From: Desulfobacteraceae bacterium
Lineage (GTDB): Bacteria > Desulfobacterota > Desulfobacteria > Desulfobacterales > UBA11574
DNA length: 9,262 bases
Reading direction: 5' to 3'
Assembly (NCBI GenBank): GCA_002868985.1
Contig: PKTV01000079.1
Coordinates: forward strand, 1 to 9,262
The position numbers were made by a program, and so were the translations under genes. The notes under the pieces were generated by a model. The model was given only the letters and a program-made list of their open reading frames with translations, was not told the DNA's origin and ran no database searches. Positions 1-7,948 of the stretch are shown here, one piece after another. Within the stretch, counting starts at the first letter, position 1. Each line of letters opens with the position of its first letter.

Positions 1-27
1 ATAAAAGCTGAAACAACGGCTCCTTTC

Positions 28-68
28 GAAAAAGAGGAAAGAGAAAAGAGGAAAGAGGATAAAGGAAA
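28..68. repeat. Polypurine tract with a 14-nt tandem duplication
   Basis: Positions 28-59 contain only purines on the plus strand, and after a single T at 60 the purine run continues to 68. Inside it, 31-44 and 45-58 are two adjacent copies of a 14-nt unit of the form AAAGAGGAAAGAG(A/G), differing only at the last base. It lies directly before the inverted repeat at 67-138. No gene is visible here. The tract may simply be simple-sequence slippage, although long polypurine runs can adopt unusual structure. Confidence 0.6.
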
Positions 69-138
69 CCGCGGATGAACACGAATAAACACAAATTAAA
101 ATAATAATATTTATGTTCATTTGCGTCCATTTGCGGTT
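67..138. repeat. Imperfect inverted repeat built from 10-nt units
   Basis: The left arm (67-94) and the reverse complement of the right arm (111-138) match at 21 of 28 positions. All seven differences are transitions, and three would be G-U pairs in RNA. The spacer is a 16-nt AT-rich segment (95-110). Each arm is also periodic: the left reads as CGGATGAACA, CGAATAAACA, CAAATTAAAA, and the right as TTATGTTCAT, TTGCGTCCAT, TTGCGGTTAT. From memory, related GATGAAC/GTTCATC elements beginning near AACCGC are dispersed intergenic repeats in many environmental genomes, including Desulfobacterota. I could not check copy number. It ends about 50 nt upstream of the HD-domain gene. Confidence 0.65.
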
Positions 139-190
139 ATCTATTTTCTAATTCCTAACGTTATTGCATTTAAAAAATAAGGATCTTTTT

Positions 191-760
191 ATGAAAAATA
201 TCGCAAATCTACTGTTTCAAGCAAACATTTTAAAAGAAATTCCCAGATCGGGCTACCATTTTCTGGGTGCAGGCAAGGAATCCGTGGCCGAACATTCATA
301 TAGTGTTTCATTTATTGCGTTTGTCATGGCTCAAATGGAGCCTGATGTGGATGCACTCAGACTCATTACGATGTGTTTGGTCCATGATCTTCCGGAAACA
401 AACACCGGCGACCTGAATTATGTTCAGAAAAACTATGTGACGGCAAATGAAAATAAAGCGTTAAGGCATATCACCAAGAATTTACCGTTTGGTACAACAA
501 TCGCTGATCTGATCACAGAATTTAATGAACGCCGATCATTAGAGTCCAAGCTTGCATATGATGCAGATCAGTTGGCACTGATTTTGGATTTAAAAGCACT
601 TTCGGACATCGGTTACGACCCCCCAAATAAGTGGCTTCCTTTCGCTTTAAAGCGGTTGGAGACCAAAACCGGTCAGGCCATCGCCCAAAGTATTATGAAA
701 ACAGAATGGGATGCCTGGTGGCTTGAGAATTATGTTGACAGCCCGGCCAAAAAAGAATAA
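191..760 (+). CDS. HD-domain phosphohydrolase, HDDC2/YfbR-like 5'-deoxynucleotidase
   Basis: This predicted soluble cytoplasmic protein of 189 aa is a metal-dependent HD-superfamily phosphohydrolase. YfbR and HDDC2 relatives dephosphorylate deoxynucleoside 5'-monophosphates, so a nucleotide-pool role is likely. The metal-binding signature is complete: H35 (in AEHSY), H65-D66 (in VHDLPE) and a distal Asp in YDADQL (D124 or D126). The N-terminal IPRSGY segment (R19) and the E69 region resemble the HDDC2 group more closely than E. coli YfbR. An upstream in-frame TTG at 164 would add nine residues but has no Shine-Dalgarno. The ATG at 191 has AAGGA (179-183) at 7-nt spacing, so I prefer it. The gene is followed by sdhC on the same strand after 119 bp and appears unrelated to it. 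Substrate specificity cannot be read from the sequence. Confidence 0.85.
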   Translation: MKNIANLLFQANILKEIPRSGYHFLGAGKESVAEHSYSVSFIAFVMAQMEPDVDALRLITMCLVHDLPETNTGDLNYVQKNYVTANENKALRHITKNLPFGTTIADLITEFNERRSLESKLAYDADQLALILDLKALSDIGYDPPNKWLPFALKRLETKTGQAIAQSIMKTEWDAWWLENYVDSPAKKE

Positions 761-768
761 CTTTTTTT
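749..768 (+). terminator. Weak A/T hairpin at the end of the HD-domain gene
   Basis: A perfect 7-bp stem, AAAAAAG (749-755) with CTTTTTT (761-767), encloses the loop AATAA, which contains the TAA stop codon. A T-rich stretch follows. The stem is nearly all A-U, so its stability is poor. It could help terminate transcription before the sdh operon, but it lacks the GC-rich stem of a convincing intrinsic terminator. Confidence 0.3.
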
Positions 769-828
769 GTTTAATTTGCGAGCATTTTAATGTTTTTAAT
801 GCCTTAAAAGAAGCAGTTAAATACGGTT

Positions 829-856
829 TTGTTCAGCTGTTATTAATGTCATAATA
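829..856 (+). promoter_or_regulatory. Candidate sigma-70-type promoter for sdhCAB
   Basis: TTGTTC (829-834) could serve as a -35 box, and CATAAT (850-855) or ATAATA (851-856) as a -10 box. The spacing is 15-16 nt, shorter than optimal. It lies about 25 nt upstream of the sdhC start and downstream of the preceding gene's end, where an operon promoter is expected. The match is modest and no known operator was recognised nearby. Confidence 0.3.
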
Positions 857-879
857 CGTTCAACATAACGGAGGATAAA

Positions 880-1521
880 ATGAATTGGCTAACCAATACC
901 TTCGGGAGTTCTGTAGGGAAAAAGCTGATGATGGCGGTCACCGGCCTTTTCTTCTGCGTTTTTCTGGTGTTGCATCTTGCCGGCAACCTGACCCTTTATA
1001 TGGGTAAAGATGCTTTTAATTCCTATGCCGAGCATCTTCACTCTTTAGGACCCCTCCTTACACTGGCTGAATGGGGGCTTTTAACTTTTGCCATTATCCA
1101 TATTTCTACGGGTCTATTCCTTTTTTATCAAAATTATAAAGCCAGGCCCACCCGATATGCCGTTAATAAACGTGCCGGGGGTCGAACCTTAGGATCGGCA
1201 ACCATGCCGTACACCGGCGTTCTTCTGCTTTTGTTTGTTATTTACCACCTGTTCAATTTTCATTTTGTGGATAAAACCCATACCACCATTTTTCAGATTG
1301 TATCGAATGCATTTGCACAGCCAGGCTATGTATTGATTTATACGTTTGCCATGATCATTGCGGCGGTTCATGTCAGCCATGGATTTTGGAGTGCATTTCA
1401 GACCCTTGGCGCCAATCATCCGAAATACACACCTTTTTTAAGGGGGCTGAGTCTTGTATTCAGTCTGATTGTCGGGATCGGGTTTGGTTTTATTCCGGTT
1501 TATGTTTCGCTATTAGTATAA
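880..1521 (+). CDS. sdhC: Succinate dehydrogenase/fumarate reductase cytochrome b subunit (b558 family)
   Basis: This is the membrane anchor of a B-type succinate:quinone oxidoreductase. It carries two hemes b and moves electrons between the SdhAB head and the quinone pool. The 213-aa protein has five hydrophobic spans, at about 16-38, 58-83, 108-129, 147-169 and 187-212. The four heme-ligand histidines known from Bacillus subtilis SdhC have good counterparts: H32 (LHLAGN), H74 (IHISTG), H123 (IYHLFNFH) and H164 or H167 (VHVSHGFW). One polypeptide with two hemes and no SdhD distinguishes this from the E. coli SdhCD type. The start is supported by GGAGG at 870-874. It is the first gene of the operon, with sdhA starting 13 nt after its stop. 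Sequence alone does not show the physiological direction of electron flow. Confidence 0.93.
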   Translation: MNWLTNTFGSSVGKKLMMAVTGLFFCVFLVLHLAGNLTLYMGKDAFNSYAEHLHSLGPLLTLAEWGLLTFAIIHISTGLFLFYQNYKARPTRYAVNKRAGGRTLGSATMPYTGVLLLLFVIYHLFNFHFVDKTHTTIFQIVSNAFAQPGYVLIYTFAMIIAAVHVSHGFWSAFQTLGANHPKYTPFLRGLSLVFSLIVGIGFGFIPVYVSLLV

Positions 1522-1534
1522 GGAGATAGCCATT

Positions 1535-3445
1535 ATGCTTGACGCAAAAGTTCCTTCAGGTCCACTTTCGGAAAAATGGGATAAACACCGTTTTGAGCTT
1601 AAACTTGTCAATCCGGCCAACAAAAGAAAATATAATATCATTGTGGTGGGTACCGGTCTTGCCGGTGGGTCTGCCGCTGCCTCTTTGGCCGAACTCGGTT
1701 ATTATGTAAAAAATTTCTGTGTTCAGGACAGCCCGCGGCGTGCCCACAGCATTGCCGCCCAGGGCGGAATCAACGCCGCCAAAAACTATCAAAATGATGG
1801 CGACAGTATCCGGCGCCTGTTTTACGATACCATCAAGGGCGGTGATTTCAGGTCCAGAGAAGCCAATGTATATCGCCTGGCTCAGGTCAGTAATCATATT
1901 ATCGACCATTGTGTTGCCCAGGGGATTCCCTTTGCGCGCGAATACGGCGGGCTCCTTGCCAATCGAAGCTTTGGTGGTGCTCAGGTTTCCAGAACGTTTT
2001 ACGCCAGAGGCCAGACCGGGCAGCAGCTTCTATTAGGCGCATACAGCTCATTGATGCGACAGGTGGCGGCCGGCCGGGTCACCCTGTTTCCTCGCCGGGA
2101 AATGCTGGATCTGGTGGTGATTAACGGACAGGCAAGGGGCATTGTTGTGAGAAATCTGGTCACCGGCGATATCGAAAGCCATGCCGCCGATGCCGTGGTC
2201 ATGTGCACCGGCGGATACGCCAATGTTTTTTACCTTTCAACCAATGCCATGGCCTCCAATGTAAGTGCAACGTATCGGGCCTATAAAAAAGGCGCTTTTT
2301 TTGCCAATCCTTGTTACACGCAGATTCACCCGACGTGCATTCCGGTACATGGAACCTACCAGTCCAAACTGACCCTCATGAGTGAAAGTTTGCGAAACGA
2401 CGGTCGCGTCTGGGTGCCGAAAACGCCCGGAGACAAACGACCGCCAAGTCAGATCTCCGAATCTGAAAGAGATTATTACCTTGAAAACAAATACCCCAGT
2501 TTCGGCAACCTGGTTCCGAGGGATGTGGCGTCGCGGAATGCCAAGGCCCAGTGTGATTTGGGTAAGGGTGTCGGCGAGACAGGCTTTGCGGTTTATCTCG
2601 ATTTTAAGGATGCCATCAAAAGAGACGGGAAAGACGTCATTGCTCAAAAATACGGCAACCTTTTTCAGATGTATGAAAAAATCACCGCTTCGAATCCCTA
2701 TGAAGAGCCCATGATGATTTACCCCGCGTCTCATTATGTCATGGGCGGGTTATGGGTCGATTACAACCTGATGAGCAATCTGCCGGGGCTTTTTGTTTTG
2801 GGAGAAGCCAACTTTTCCGACCACGGTGCCAATCGTCTGGGCGCCAGTGCCTTGATGCAGGGACTGGCGGACGGTTATTTCGTGATTCCATATACCATCG
2901 GCGGATATCTTGTCGGGATGGACCACACGGAAGTCACCACCGATCATCCGGCGTTTAAAGAAGCAACCCAATATGTCACCCAACGGACCAGCAATCTGCT
3001 GTCCATTAACGGAAAACGGACGGTGGACGACTTTCACCGTGAGCTGGGTCACATCCTCTGGGAATACTGCGGCATGTCCAGAAACGACGAAGGCCTTTTG
3101 AAAGCCAGAAAGCTTATTCAGGAACTTCGAGGAGAATTTTGGGAAAATGCACTTGTACCCGGCTCGTCGGAAGACTTTAACCAGAGTCTGGAACGTGCCG
3201 GCCGCGTGGCCGATTTTCTCGAATTTGCAGAACTTTTGGTGATAGATGCCTTTGAGCGTAAAGAATCCTGCGGTGGTCATTTCAACGAAGCATACCAGAC
3301 CGAGGAACAGGAGGCCAAGCGCGATGATGAGAATTTCTGTCATGCGGCTGCGTGGGAATATAAAGGGGATGACACGGAGCCCGAACGCCACAAGGAACCG
3401 CTGGTTTTTGAAAATGTCGAATTAACACAAAGGAGTTACAAGTGA
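1535..3445 (+). CDS. sdhA: Succinate dehydrogenase/fumarate reductase flavoprotein subunit
   Basis: This 636-aa catalytic subunit interconverts succinate and fumarate through covalently bound FAD. The Rossmann motif GTGLAGG lies at 39-45. The FAD-linking segment [15 protein letters not shown] begins at H71, the expected histidyl-FAD residue. By comparison with E. coli and Wolinella FrdA, the dicarboxylate site includes H265 (IHPT), R329 (PRDVASR, proton-transfer Arg), H400 (SHYVMGG) and R434 ([13 protein letters not shown]). The C-terminal [14 protein letters not shown] segment and the length fit the Bacillus/Bacteroides/deltaproteobacterial group rather than E. coli SdhA. The start ATG follows AAGGAG (1520-1525). 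Its TGA stop overlaps the GTG start of sdhB, which suggests translational coupling. No lesions or missing key residues were seen. Confidence 0.95.
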   Translation: MLDAKVPSGPLSEKWDKHRFELKLVNPANKRKYNIIVVGTGLAGGSAAASLAELGYYVKNFCVQDSPRRAHSIAAQGGINAAKNYQNDGDSIRRLFYDTIKGGDFRSREANVYRLAQVSNHIIDHCVAQGIPFAREYGGLLANRSFGGAQVSRTFYARGQTGQQLLLGAYSSLMRQVAAGRVTLFPRREMLDLVVINGQARGIVVRNLVTGDIESHAADAVVMCTGGYANVFYLSTNAMASNVSATYRAYKKGAFFANPCYTQIHPTCIPVHGTYQSKLTLMSESLRNDGRVWVPKTPGDKRPPSQISESERDYYLENKYPSFGNLVPRDVASRNAKAQCDLGKGVGETGFAVYLDFKDAIKRDGKDVIAQKYGNLFQMYEKITASNPYEEPMMIYPASHYVMGGLWVDYNLMSNLPGLFVLGEANFSDHGANRLGASALMQGLADGYFVIPYTIGGYLVGMDHTEVTTDHPAFKEATQYVTQRTSNLLSINGKRTVDDFHRELGHILWEYCGMSRNDEGLLKARKLIQELRGEFWENALVPGSSEDFNQSLERAGRVADFLEFAELLVIDAFERKESCGGHFNEAYQTEEQEAKRDDENFCHAAAWEYKGDDTEPERHKEPLVFENVELTQRSYK

Positions 3446-4206
3446 CCAAAAGCATCAACATCACTTTAAACGTCTGGCGCCAAAAAAGCGCCAAAGTGAA
3501 AGGCGGTTTTGAAACCTATCATGCCGCCAATATTTCAACAGACATGTCCTTTTTGGAAATGATCGATGTGGTTAACGAGCAGTTGACCCTTGACGGCAGA
3601 GATCCCATTGCATTTGATCACGACTGCCGGGAGGGGATCTGCGGCACGTGTGGTGCTGTGGTCAACGGCCGGGCCCACGGCCCGGAAAAAGGGACCACAC
3701 TGTGCCAGCTTCATATGAGGCATTTTTCCAGTGGTGATACCATTGTCATCGAGCCCTGGCGCGCCAAGGCATTTCCCATTTTAAAGGATCTTGCTGTGGA
3801 TCGCAGCGCTTTTGATCAGATCATCGTTGCAGGGGGATATATTTCCGTAAATACCGGGGGCGCCCCGGATGCCAATACCATACCGATTTCCCAGGAAATC
3901 GCGGAAAAAGCAATGGATGCTGCTGCCTGTATCGGATGCGGCGCTTGCGTTGCTTCATGCCCCAATGCTTCGGCCATGCTTTTTACCGGGGCAAAGATTT
4001 CACAATTTGCCCTGCTTCCCCAGGGAAGACCTGAGGCCGCCCAGCGGGCCCTGGCGATGGTTCGAAAAATGGACGAACTCTGCTTCGGAAACTGTTCTAA
4101 TGAAAGAGAGTGCGAAGCAGAATGCCCCAAGGAGATTTCCATCTCCAATATCGCCCGAATGAACCGGGAATTTTTCAAGGCCGGGATCGGTTCTGCGGTC
4201 ATGTAA
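3442..4206 (+). CDS. sdhB: Succinate dehydrogenase/fumarate reductase iron-sulfur subunit
   Basis: This 254-aa subunit carries electrons from FAD in SdhA to the hemes of SdhC. The N-terminal ferredoxin domain binds [2Fe-2S] through C62, C67, C70 (CREGICGTC) and C88. The C-terminal domain contains C163, C166, C169 and C173 ([12 protein letters not shown]) and C214, C218, C224 and C228 ([16 protein letters not shown]). By spacing against E. coli FrdB, the [4Fe-4S] ligands are C163, C166, C169 and C228, and the [3Fe-4S] ligands are C173, C218 and C224. C214 is then an additional cysteine outside the canonical set. Translation starts at GTG, preceded by AAAGGAG (3430-3436) inside the end of sdhA, with the 4-nt overlap GTGA. 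It is the last gene of the operon. Confidence 0.94.
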   Translation: MTKSINITLNVWRQKSAKVKGGFETYHAANISTDMSFLEMIDVVNEQLTLDGRDPIAFDHDCREGICGTCGAVVNGRAHGPEKGTTLCQLHMRHFSSGDTIVIEPWRAKAFPILKDLAVDRSAFDQIIVAGGYISVNTGGAPDANTIPISQEIAEKAMDAAACIGCGACVASCPNASAMLFTGAKISQFALLPQGRPEAAQRALAMVRKMDELCFGNCSNERECEAECPKEISISNIARMNREFFKAGIGSAVM

Positions 4207-4213
4207 TACACAA

Positions 4214-4232
4214 CCGTTATGGATTTTAACGG
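4214..4232 (+). terminator. Possible weak hairpin downstream of sdhB
   Basis: CCGTTA (4214-4219) and TAACGG (4227-4232) form a perfect 6-bp stem with a 7-nt loop, starting seven bases after the sdhB stop codon. The downstream sequence is AATTTG rather than a clear T run. It may end or stabilise the sdhCAB transcript, but it is not a strong intrinsic terminator. Confidence 0.35.
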
Positions 4233-4255
4233 AATTTGAGACCATTGGCCCGGCA

Positions 4256-4284
4256 TTGTTTAAATTTGATTTTCATTAGATTAT
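4256..4284 (+). promoter_or_regulatory. Candidate promoter for the MscS-family gene
   Basis: TTGTTT (4256-4261) and GATTAT (4279-4284) are separated by 17 nt in the AT-rich part of the 240-bp gap between sdhB and the channel gene. Both hexamers match the sigma-70 consensus only partly. If used, the transcript would have a leader of roughly 155 nt containing the hairpin at 4366-4390. No other convincing promoter was found in the gap. Confidence 0.25.
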
Positions 4285-4365
4285 GACTTAAGTTTCGCAT
4301 CCCGATAATGCTAAACAGCCATTGAAGATGCAGGCCGAAATACGATATTTAGGTAAAATACTCCA

Positions 4366-4390
4366 TTGGCGCATTACCGTACGATGCCAA
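4366..4390. other. Dyad/hairpin in the leader of the MscS-family gene
   Basis: TTGGC-(GC)-AT at 4366-4374 pairs with ATGCCAA at 4384-4390. This gives a 7-bp stem with a 2-nt bulge and a 9-nt loop, 56 nt upstream of the start codon. It could be an operator or a leader hairpin. There is no T run after it, and I do not recognise it as a known riboswitch or protein site. Confidence 0.3.
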
Positions 4391-4446
4391 AGATGCCCCT
4401 TCTTATTTCTATCCATATTGAATTTTCAGTGCGATGAGAGTTACAA

Positions 4447-6765
4447 ATGATATCACATATTAGGTTTAAAAAGAGTTTATGTTTATATGTCATGATCGCT
4501 TTGTTCGGTCTGATGTCGGTGTCTTGGGCCGCGGCACCCAAAGTGCTGAAAAACAAACAAAGCCCTACGGAGGTGAACCATCAGAAGCCATCGCCTGAGA
4601 TCGATCCTGCCGACATCGAGCTTAAACTCAACGGTGTCAAAAAGAGCGTGGTTACCGCTGAAGCATCGGAAAATCAACAAACATCACAACAATTGGGAAT
4701 AACCCTGCCCCAGTTACAGGAACGAACAGTAAAGCTCCGGGAATTAAACAGCGTCTATCAGCGACTCTTAACAGCCTTGAAAAAAAAGAAGATCCTGGAA
4801 AAAGAAGAAGCCCTTTTGAAAGAAAAAAAGCAGACTCAGCAGCAGGTAACCCTTTCTAAAAATCCGCCGTATTCCTTGAGTTTTTATGACACCATTCTCG
4901 ATAAGTTGATTACCGACGACCATAAGAAGGAAACCGCCATTTTGGGGATCCGCCTGGCCGAGAAGGCTTTGGCGGACGCCAGAGAGAAGCTGGATGACAG
5001 CGGGCAGGATCTGAGAAAATCCAAAGAAAAGTTGGGAGAAATGGAACCCGGGGAGGTGACTGGAAAACTGAGGTGGGAACTCGATCAAGCTCGATTGACA
5101 CTGGAGACTGCTCAGGCGATTTTCGATTTGCAAAGGGCAACCAGACAAAACCTTTCCATCGAAGTTCGACTTGCCGAACAAAATGAAGATGTTACACAGC
5201 AGAATCTCGTTTGGGTCAGCAAAAACTTGCATTTTTACAACGCTGACCTGGAAAAACAGATCGAGGCCATCAATCGGAACAGGGATAACCTTCAAAAGCG
5301 ACAAAAGGATCAGCTCCGTGGACAGATGAAGGTGGAAACCGCCTGGCTTCAGGCCCAGGAAAGACTCGCGAATGTCAGAAAAAAGACCGATATTGCTTTG
5401 GCCAAGGCCAGATTAGAGGCTGCCGACGCCCAGCGGGAAGCCTCCCAGCAGCTCCTGGAACAGACAGAGGATATGTTGAACCTGTTAAATCAACAGGAAC
5501 AGGTGTGGAGAAATCGCTACGCGCTTGTCAAAGACGGGGTAGATCAAGAAAAAATAGATGCCTGGAAAAAAGAGATTGAAGCCGGCAATGTCAAAATCGA
5601 ACGAACCTTGCGGTTACAGGAAAGCTATCAAAACAGTCTCCAGCCCCAAATTACATCCCTGGAAAAACAATTGTCCGATCAAGGGTATTCAAAAGATTTA
5701 CGACGCGAGTTTGAAAATAGACTGGATTCACTAAGGACGTTGGAAAAAGGTGGTGTTGAATATTTGTCGATGTTGCAAGCCACCTTACGGTTGAACCAGC
5801 GGCTTCTGGATCAGATTATCCATAAAGGCGAACATTTTGATTTGTGGAAAAAACTAACCAAGGTGACAGGCAAGGTAACGAACATCTGGGATCTGGAATT
5901 ATGGGTTATTGATGAACACGGGGTGACGGTAAAGAAACTGGTCATGGCCCTGATCATCCTGATTGTCGGGTTTATATTTGTCAAAAGAATCTTTCTTTTT
6001 TGGGTTCGACGTCTTTTAGCGCGTGTCCACATGAAGGAAACCACGACGGCGGCCGTTGAGAAGATTATCAATTATATTGTTGTATTCTTGATCATTCTCT
6101 TTGCCCTTCGCGTGGTCAACATGCCTTTGACGCTGTTCACATTCTTAGGTGGTGCCGTTGCTATCGGCGTTGATTTCGGGGCCCAGAACCTGATCAATAA
6201 TTTCATCAGCGGTTTCATCGTTATGGCGGAACAACCGATAAAAATCGGGGACCTGGTTGAAATCGAAGGGATGTTCGCCATGGTGGAGGAGATCGGCGCG
6301 CGCTGTACGCGAATTCGCACCGGCGGCAATGTCCAAATCTTAGTGCCCAACAGCAGTTTTTTAGAGAAAAATATCATTAACTGGACCCTTTCAGACAAAG
6401 AGGTGAGGGCGCAGGTGACCGTAGGGGTTATTTACGGGTCTCCGGTTCGTGAAGTAGAGCGCCTTATGCTTCAGGTCGCCGACGAACATACAAAGGTAAG
6501 GAAGGCTCCTAAACCTTTTGTGCTCTTTAACGATTTTGGGGACAATTCCCTGGTCTTTGATCTTTATTTCTGGATCAGCATGAACCGCATCATGGATCGG
6601 CGCATCATTGAAAGCGATATCCGTTTCCACATTGACGAGCTGTTCCGCGAGGCGGGGATCGTCATTGCCTTTCCCCAAAGGGATGTTCACCTGGACACCC
6701 AAAAACCCTTGGAGTTTCGTCTTGTAAAAGACCAAGGCGACCCCAATGCAATTGCAAAAGAGTAG
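4447..6765 (+). CDS. MscS-family mechanosensitive channel with large periplasmic coiled-coil domain
   Basis: This 772-aa membrane protein is predicted to open under membrane tension and release solutes on hypo-osmotic shock. Residues 1-30 form a signal peptide (basic start, hydrophobic core, SWA-AA cleavage region). Residues about 31-480 are highly charged, rich in Glu, Lys and Gln, lack membrane spans and look like long coiled coils, probably periplasmic. The C-terminal part is a minimal MscS core: spans at about 498-517 and 539-558, a Gly/Ala-rich pore helix at about 563-594 containing GVDFGAQNLINNF, then the beta domain (GDLVEIEG near 601, and VPNSSF) and the closing FPQRDVHL motif. E. coli MscK also has a large periplasmic domain but has extra transmembrane helices that are absent here. 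The Shine-Dalgarno is weak (GAGAG at 4436-4440, 6-nt spacing). The gene appears to stand alone and converges on yitT. Confidence 0.88.
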   Translation: MISHIRFKKSLCLYVMIALFGLMSVSWAAAPKVLKNKQSPTEVNHQKPSPEIDPADIELKLNGVKKSVVTAEASENQQTSQQLGITLPQLQERTVKLRELNSVYQRLLTALKKKKILEKEEALLKEKKQTQQQVTLSKNPPYSLSFYDTILDKLITDDHKKETAILGIRLAEKALADAREKLDDSGQDLRKSKEKLGEMEPGEVTGKLRWELDQARLTLETAQAIFDLQRATRQNLSIEVRLAEQNEDVTQQNLVWVSKNLHFYNADLEKQIEAINRNRDNLQKRQKDQLRGQMKVETAWLQAQERLANVRKKTDIALAKARLEAADAQREASQQLLEQTEDMLNLLNQQEQVWRNRYALVKDGVDQEKIDAWKKEIEAGNVKIERTLRLQESYQNSLQPQITSLEKQLSDQGYSKDLRREFENRLDSLRTLEKGGVEYLSMLQATLRLNQRLLDQIIHKGEHFDLWKKLTKVTGKVTNIWDLELWVIDEHGVTVKKLVMALIILIVGFIFVKRIFLFWVRRLLARVHMKETTTAAVEKIINYIVVFLIILFALRVVNMPLTLFTFLGGAVAIGVDFGAQNLINNFISGFIVMAEQPIKIGDLVEIEGMFAMVEEIGARCTRIRTGGNVQILVPNSSFLEKNIINWTLSDKEVRAQVTVGVIYGSPVREVERLMLQVADEHTKVRKAPKPFVLFNDFGDNSLVFDLYFWISMNRIMDRRIIESDIRFHIDELFREAGIVIAFPQRDVHLDTQKPLEFRLVKDQGDPNAIAKE

Positions 6766-6842
6766 ATCCGGCCCGTACCTATTTATCGGCGTTGCTGGAA
6801 ATTGATGTTTTCGTAAAAATTAAGGGTGCGAAACATGAGTTA

Positions 6843-7007
6843 GTGTCCGTCCATAAATGAGGATTTTTGTTCAAGATCCCCCGCTGGAGAGAACGGGATA
6901 AAAAGGCATGCGAAAAAAATAACCACAGGCATATAATTGATATTCCGAGGATTATTTATTGAGCATAACGCAGAGATTGGGCCAAAAGACCATTTATGGA
7001 CGGACAC
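6843..7007. mobile_element. MITE-like 165-bp element with perfect 17-bp terminal inverted repeats
   Basis: GTGTCCGTCCATAAATG at 6843-6859 recurs as its exact reverse complement at 6991-7007, bounding a 131-bp interior. A 17-bp perfect match at this distance is most unlikely by chance. The interior has no plausible gene. It contains a small hairpin, ATCCC/GGGAT, near 6877-6899, and A/T-rich stretches. No clear target-site duplication is seen: the left flank is GAGTTA and the right flank is GATTAA. The right end lies 2 nt from the yitT stop codon, in a convergent intergenic region. The structure fits a miniature inverted-repeat element or a deletion derivative of an insertion sequence. A structured intergenic or bidirectional-terminator repeat is the main alternative. 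No transposase is present in the window. Confidence 0.55.
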
Positions 7008-7009
7008 GA

Positions 7010-7906
7010 TTAATACACCTTCCGGGTACCATGCCGTTTTCCGATTACTTCAAGGGTGCTGTTCACCACCACAAACGCTTCCGGATCGATATTGAAGATA
7101 ACATTTTTCAGCTTGGGCAGTTCGGTCAGCGTGGTAATGGTAAAAATCACTTCTTTCGGGTCTCCGGAATAAGCGCCCTGAGCTTGCAGAAAAGTGGCGC
7201 CCCGGTTGACCTTTTTAAAGATTTCTTCAGCAATTTCCTTATACTTATCCGAGATGACCATTGTGGACAACCGTTGGTTAAAGCCCGTGAGGACCGCATC
7301 GAGAGCTTTGCTGCTTGTGAATACATAGATCAGGCTGTAAAGCGCAATCTGAAGACCGAAAAAATAGGCGCCGATCATGATCACCACTGCATTTACGAAT
7401 AAACTGGTCAGACCGGGCCGAAGTCCGAATTGCTTATTCGCATATGTTGCCAGAATATCAACGCCGCCCGCAGATCCTAAAGATCGGAGAACAATTCCGG
7501 CTCCCGCGCCGCAAACGACGCCGGCGAATACTGCGACCAAAATGGGGTCTTTGAGAGGAACGGGGGGTGTTTTAATGATTACGGCAGCCAGGGAGAAAAA
7601 TGCCATCCCGAAAATAGTATACAGCATAAATCTTTTGCTGATGCTGAACCAGCCAATGAACATTAAAGGAATATTGAGTAAAAAATAGGTGATGCCGACA
7701 TCCGCTGAAGGGAACAGATAGTGGATGATGATGGCCACACCCGACACACCGGCGCCTAAAAGCTTATTGGGAATCAAAATGCTGTTCATCCCTATTACAA
7801 AGACGATGATTCCTGCGGTGATCAAAAACAGATTGTACAAGACGGTTTTCCATGTCAAAATGACTTTATCGAGGTCAAAATGGGCGGTTTGTACTTTCGG
7901 CTGCAT
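7010..7906 (-). CDS. YitT family membrane protein (YitT core plus DUF2179)
   Basis: This 298-aa inner-membrane protein belongs to the YitT/DUF161 family, whose molecular function is not established; transport has been suggested. Hydrophobic spans lie at about 21-40, 51-65, 72-88, 94-111, 120-142 and 166-195. The conserved GGVDILATYANKQFG stretch is at 147-161. A C-terminal cytoplasmic DUF2179-like domain spans about 215-290, with RGATFLQAQGAYSG at 235-248 and the EVIFTITTL strand. Length and domain order are normal for the family. The start is well supported: the minus strand carries GAGGAGG (7914-7920) 7 nt before the ATG. The gene is divergent from the CdaA-YbbR gene and convergent with the MscS-family gene. 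The TAA stop abuts the inverted-repeat element, but the C terminus reaches the expected family end, so no truncation is indicated. Confidence 0.88.
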   Translation of the reverse strand: MQPKVQTAHFDLDKVILTWKTVLYNLFLITAGIIVFVIGMNSILIPNKLLGAGVSGVAIIIHYLFPSADVGITYFLLNIPLMFIGWFSISKRFMLYTIFGMAFFSLAAVIIKTPPVPLKDPILVAVFAGVVCGAGAGIVLRSLGSAGGVDILATYANKQFGLRPGLTSLFVNAVVIMIGAYFFGLQIALYSLIYVFTSSKALDAVLTGFNQRLSTMVISDKYKEIAEEIFKKVNRGATFLQAQGAYSGDPKEVIFTITTLTELPKLKNVIFNIDPEAFVVVNSTLEVIGKRHGTRKVY

Positions 7907-7948
7907 GGCCTTGCCTCCTCTATGGATTCGGTTGTTTACTCATTCGAG

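Noticed and set aside
164..190. TTG start extending the HD-domain protein by nine residues
   Set aside because: There is no Shine-Dalgarno before 164, while AAGGA at 179-183 is well placed for the ATG at 191.
2237..2734. 165-aa minus-strand open frame inside sdhA
   Set aside because: It is an antisense shadow of the SdhA active-site region with no independent start signal or domain.
2750..3391. 213-aa minus-strand open frame inside sdhA
   Set aside because: It is fully antisense to conserved sdhA catalytic sequence, has low-complexity composition and no family resemblance.
4768..5304. 178-aa minus-strand open frame inside the MscS-family gene
   Set aside because: Its Phe- and Leu-rich translation is the expected antisense of a Lys/Glu/Gln-rich coiled-coil coding region.
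6766..6842. Intrinsic terminator directly after the MscS-family gene
   Set aside because: I found no GC-rich stem followed by a T run. Only the downstream inverted-repeat element could play this role.
6959..7402. 147-aa plus-strand open frame overlapping the 3' half of yitT
   Set aside because: It is antisense to the well-supported yitT gene, has no recognisable domain, and its start lies inside the inverted-repeat element. It is a shadow frame.
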